Positions 5,833 to 7,170 of a stretch of 7,170 bases of DNA are shown one piece after another. The DNA lies in assembly GCA_028699735.1 (NCBI GenBank), contig JAQVUB010000124.1, positions 1 through 7,170 on the forward strand. Direction: 5' to 3'. Both the position numbers and the translations under genes were made by a program. Position 1 is the stretch's first letter. Every line of letters starts with the position of its first letter. This DNA is from Lentisphaeria bacterium. Its GTDB lineage: Bacteria > Verrucomicrobiota > Lentisphaeria > Oligosphaerales > Oligosphaeraceae. The notes beneath the pieces are model-generated. The model saw only the letters and a program-made list of their open reading frames with translations. It had not been told where the DNA came from and searched no databases.

Positions 5833-7137
5833 ATGAGTACGAGTCTGCCCCTGACTGCGGCATTAATTTCAAGTATCGGTTTTGCCTTTCTGGCTCTGGC
5901 CGCAGTAAAACTGGAAACTTTCAACAAAGCTAAATTACGTAAACTGCGTGAGAATTCCAAACGCCTGGCAGAGGAATTGGAGGAGGCTTTTCCGATCATC
6001 TCGCGCCTGCGTCTGGCCGCTCATCTGCTGGTACTGCTGATGTTGCTCGGTTCGACCCTCTGTTATCTTGGCTGGGCGGCTGATAAATCCCGTCTGCTGA
6101 CAGCTGGAACGGGTGTCTTGCTGACTCTGCTCATCCTCCTTTTTTTGGAAATCACGATCGAGAAGCTTTCTCTGCCGGCGACTGCCCGGCTGCTGGTGTT
6201 TTTCCTGCCGCTTTTCAAATTGGCTACCTGGCTTTTTTCGCCGCTGGTTTTTCCATTGGACATCTGGATTCAGCGCATCCGTGAACAGGACGATGATCCT
6301 TTGAATCTAGGCAAAGTGACGGCCGAAGATGAGATCCTTTCACTGGTGGAAGACGATGAAGAGGAAGAGCCCGGCGCAGCCAGTTCTTCTGGTCTGGAGC
6401 TGGATGAGAAGCGGATGCTCAACGGGGTCATCAACCTCGATAAAACTTTCGTGCATGAGATCATGACCCCGCGCGTCGATATGGATGTGCTTCCAGAAAC
6501 GGCCAGTATTGAGGAGATGAAGAAGACGATAGCAGAAACCGGGCACAGCCGTATTCCCATCTATCATCAGAGCATTGACAGCATCAGCGGCATCGTCTAT
6601 GCCAAGGATCTGCTTGATGACGCCCGCGTTGAAAAAGCGGCGAATGTCCGTGCCATAGCACACAGCCCGGTCTTTATCCCGGAAAGCAAGAATGTCAGCG
6701 ATCTGCTCGATGAATTCCGCCAGACTCGCAATCATCTGGCCATCGTTCTTGATGAATACGGCGGCACTGCTGGCGTGGTAACCATTGAAGACATTCTTGA
6801 GGAAATCGTTGGCGAAATCCGTGATGAATACGACCATGACGAGCCAAGCACCCCGGAAGTCCCCCATCTTGAAGAAGACGGATCCCTGATCAATGACGGA
6901 CGAATGACCATCTGGGAAGTCAATCAGCTCCTCGATGTTGAAATTTCCGAAGAACAGGGCTTTGACACCCTCGGCGGATACATCATGGCCAGCCAGGGAA
7001 AAATCCCGAAAAAAGGCGAACACCTGATTACCGAACACCTGGAAATCGATATCATCGACGCTGACCGCCGAAAACTCATCCTGGTCAAAGTCCGTAAACG
7101 GGAAAATACGGGCAAGGATTCCCGTACTGAAGATTGA
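5833..7137 (+). CDS. CorC/hemolysin-family membrane protein with CBS pair
   Basis: This inner-membrane protein belongs to the CNNM/CorC group, whose members are linked to Mg2+ or Co2+ efflux; transport here is inferred. It has 434 residues. Four hydrophobic segments lie at about 8-26, 62-80, 92-108 and 117-140, in the place of a DUF21 domain. An acidic linker follows (DDEEEE, 174-179), then the CBS pair: HEIMTPRVDMDVL to YAKDLL (208-261), and FIPESKNVSDLL to TIEDILEEIVGEI (281-329), including the family-typical LDEYGGTAGVVTIED. A C-terminal CorC_HlyC domain spans about 343-420. The membrane part lacks the SxSE and GNN motifs usual in DUF21. AAGGGA (5824-5829) lies close before ATG. The gene follows ybeY as corC does in Escherichia coli, though that CorC lacks the membrane domain. 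Confidence 0.88.
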   Translation: MSTSLPLTAALISSIGFAFLALAAVKLETFNKAKLRKLRENSKRLAEELEEAFPIISRLRLAAHLLVLLMLLGSTLCYLGWAADKSRLLTAGTGVLLTLLILLFLEITIEKLSLPATARLLVFFLPLFKLATWLFSPLVFPLDIWIQRIREQDDDPLNLGKVTAEDEILSLVEDDEEEEPGAASSSGLELDEKRMLNGVINLDKTFVHEIMTPRVDMDVLPETASIEEMKKTIAETGHSRIPIYHQSIDSISGIVYAKDLLDDARVEKAANVRAIAHSPVFIPESKNVSDLLDEFRQTRNHLAIVLDEYGGTAGVVTIEDILEEIVGEIRDEYDHDEPSTPEVPHLEEDGSLINDGRMTIWEVNQLLDVEISEEQGFDTLGGYIMASQGKIPKKGEHLITEHLEIDIIDADRRKLILVKVRKRENTGKDSRTED

Positions 7138-7156
7138 ATACCGGAAAATCCACCGC

Positions 7157-7170
7157 ATGTCCGACCGATC
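7157..7170 (+). CDS. Possible start of the next gene (cut by window end)
   Basis: An ATG at 7157, 19 bases after the CorC-like stop, opens a frame (Met-Ser-Asp-Arg) that runs off the window. GGAAAA at 7143-7148 is a weak ribosome site at 8-base spacing. The tight spacing fits an operon, but four codons cannot identify a product or prove a gene. Confidence 0.25.

Noticed and set aside
5312..5872. 186-codon open frame on the minus strand across ybeY and the repeat
   Set aside because: It is antisense to ybeY and passes through both arms of the palindrome; low-complexity translation, no domain.
6340..7158. 272-codon open frame on the minus strand
   Set aside because: It is the antisense shadow of the CBS and CorC_HlyC coding region; the plus strand encodes clear family motifs.

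Overview
The window is a stretch of bacterial housekeeping genes, all on the + strand, in DNA of roughly 50-55% GC by eye. It holds the end of a fatty-acid synthesis cluster (fabG fragment, acpP, fabF). This is followed by a membrane-anchored HD phosphohydrolase of the PgpH/YqfF (7TM-HD) family, the rRNA maturation factor ybeY, and a CBS-domain membrane protein of the CorC/hemolysin family. The protein types suggest a Gram-negative member of the PVC group, perhaps Lentisphaerota-like: a 7TM-HD protein coupled to ybeY and followed by a corC-like gene, and a YbeY of the TDVITYD/GxDD type. This placement comes from remembered family patterns, not from a search.

Layout: 1-372 is the C-terminal half of fabG. 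The 389-base gap that follows is filled mostly by a repeat element with 46-bp inverted ends and an internal 44-bp tandem duplication (381-593), then an AT-rich leader for acpP (762-1013). A clear hairpin-plus-T terminator (1083-1120) separates acpP from fabF (1216-2472). A second inverted-repeat element (2512-2636) and a leader hairpin (2647-2680) precede the 826-residue 7TM-HD gene (2700-5180). That gene overlaps ybeY (5177-5653) by ATGA. A third inverted-repeat element, of the same family as the second, begins inside the last codons of ybeY and supplies its stop (5644-5770). The corC-like gene (5833-7137) follows, and a possible next start codon lies 20 bases beyond it.

How the genes work together: FabG, ACP and FabF are successive parts of the type II fatty-acid elongation cycle; ACP carries the chain, FabF extends it and FabG reduces it. 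The downstream trio pairs a probable cyclic-dinucleotide phosphodiesterase with a ribosome maturation factor and an ion-transport-like CBS protein. This neighbourhood is conserved in parts across bacteria (for example ybeY beside corC in Escherichia coli).

No complete new system, CRISPR array, tRNA, rRNA or transposase was seen. The most unusual content is the set of intergenic palindromic elements, two of them related to each other, and two proteins with altered signature residues: YbeY lacks the usual third histidine and the conserved arginine, and the CorC-like protein has a divergent membrane domain.
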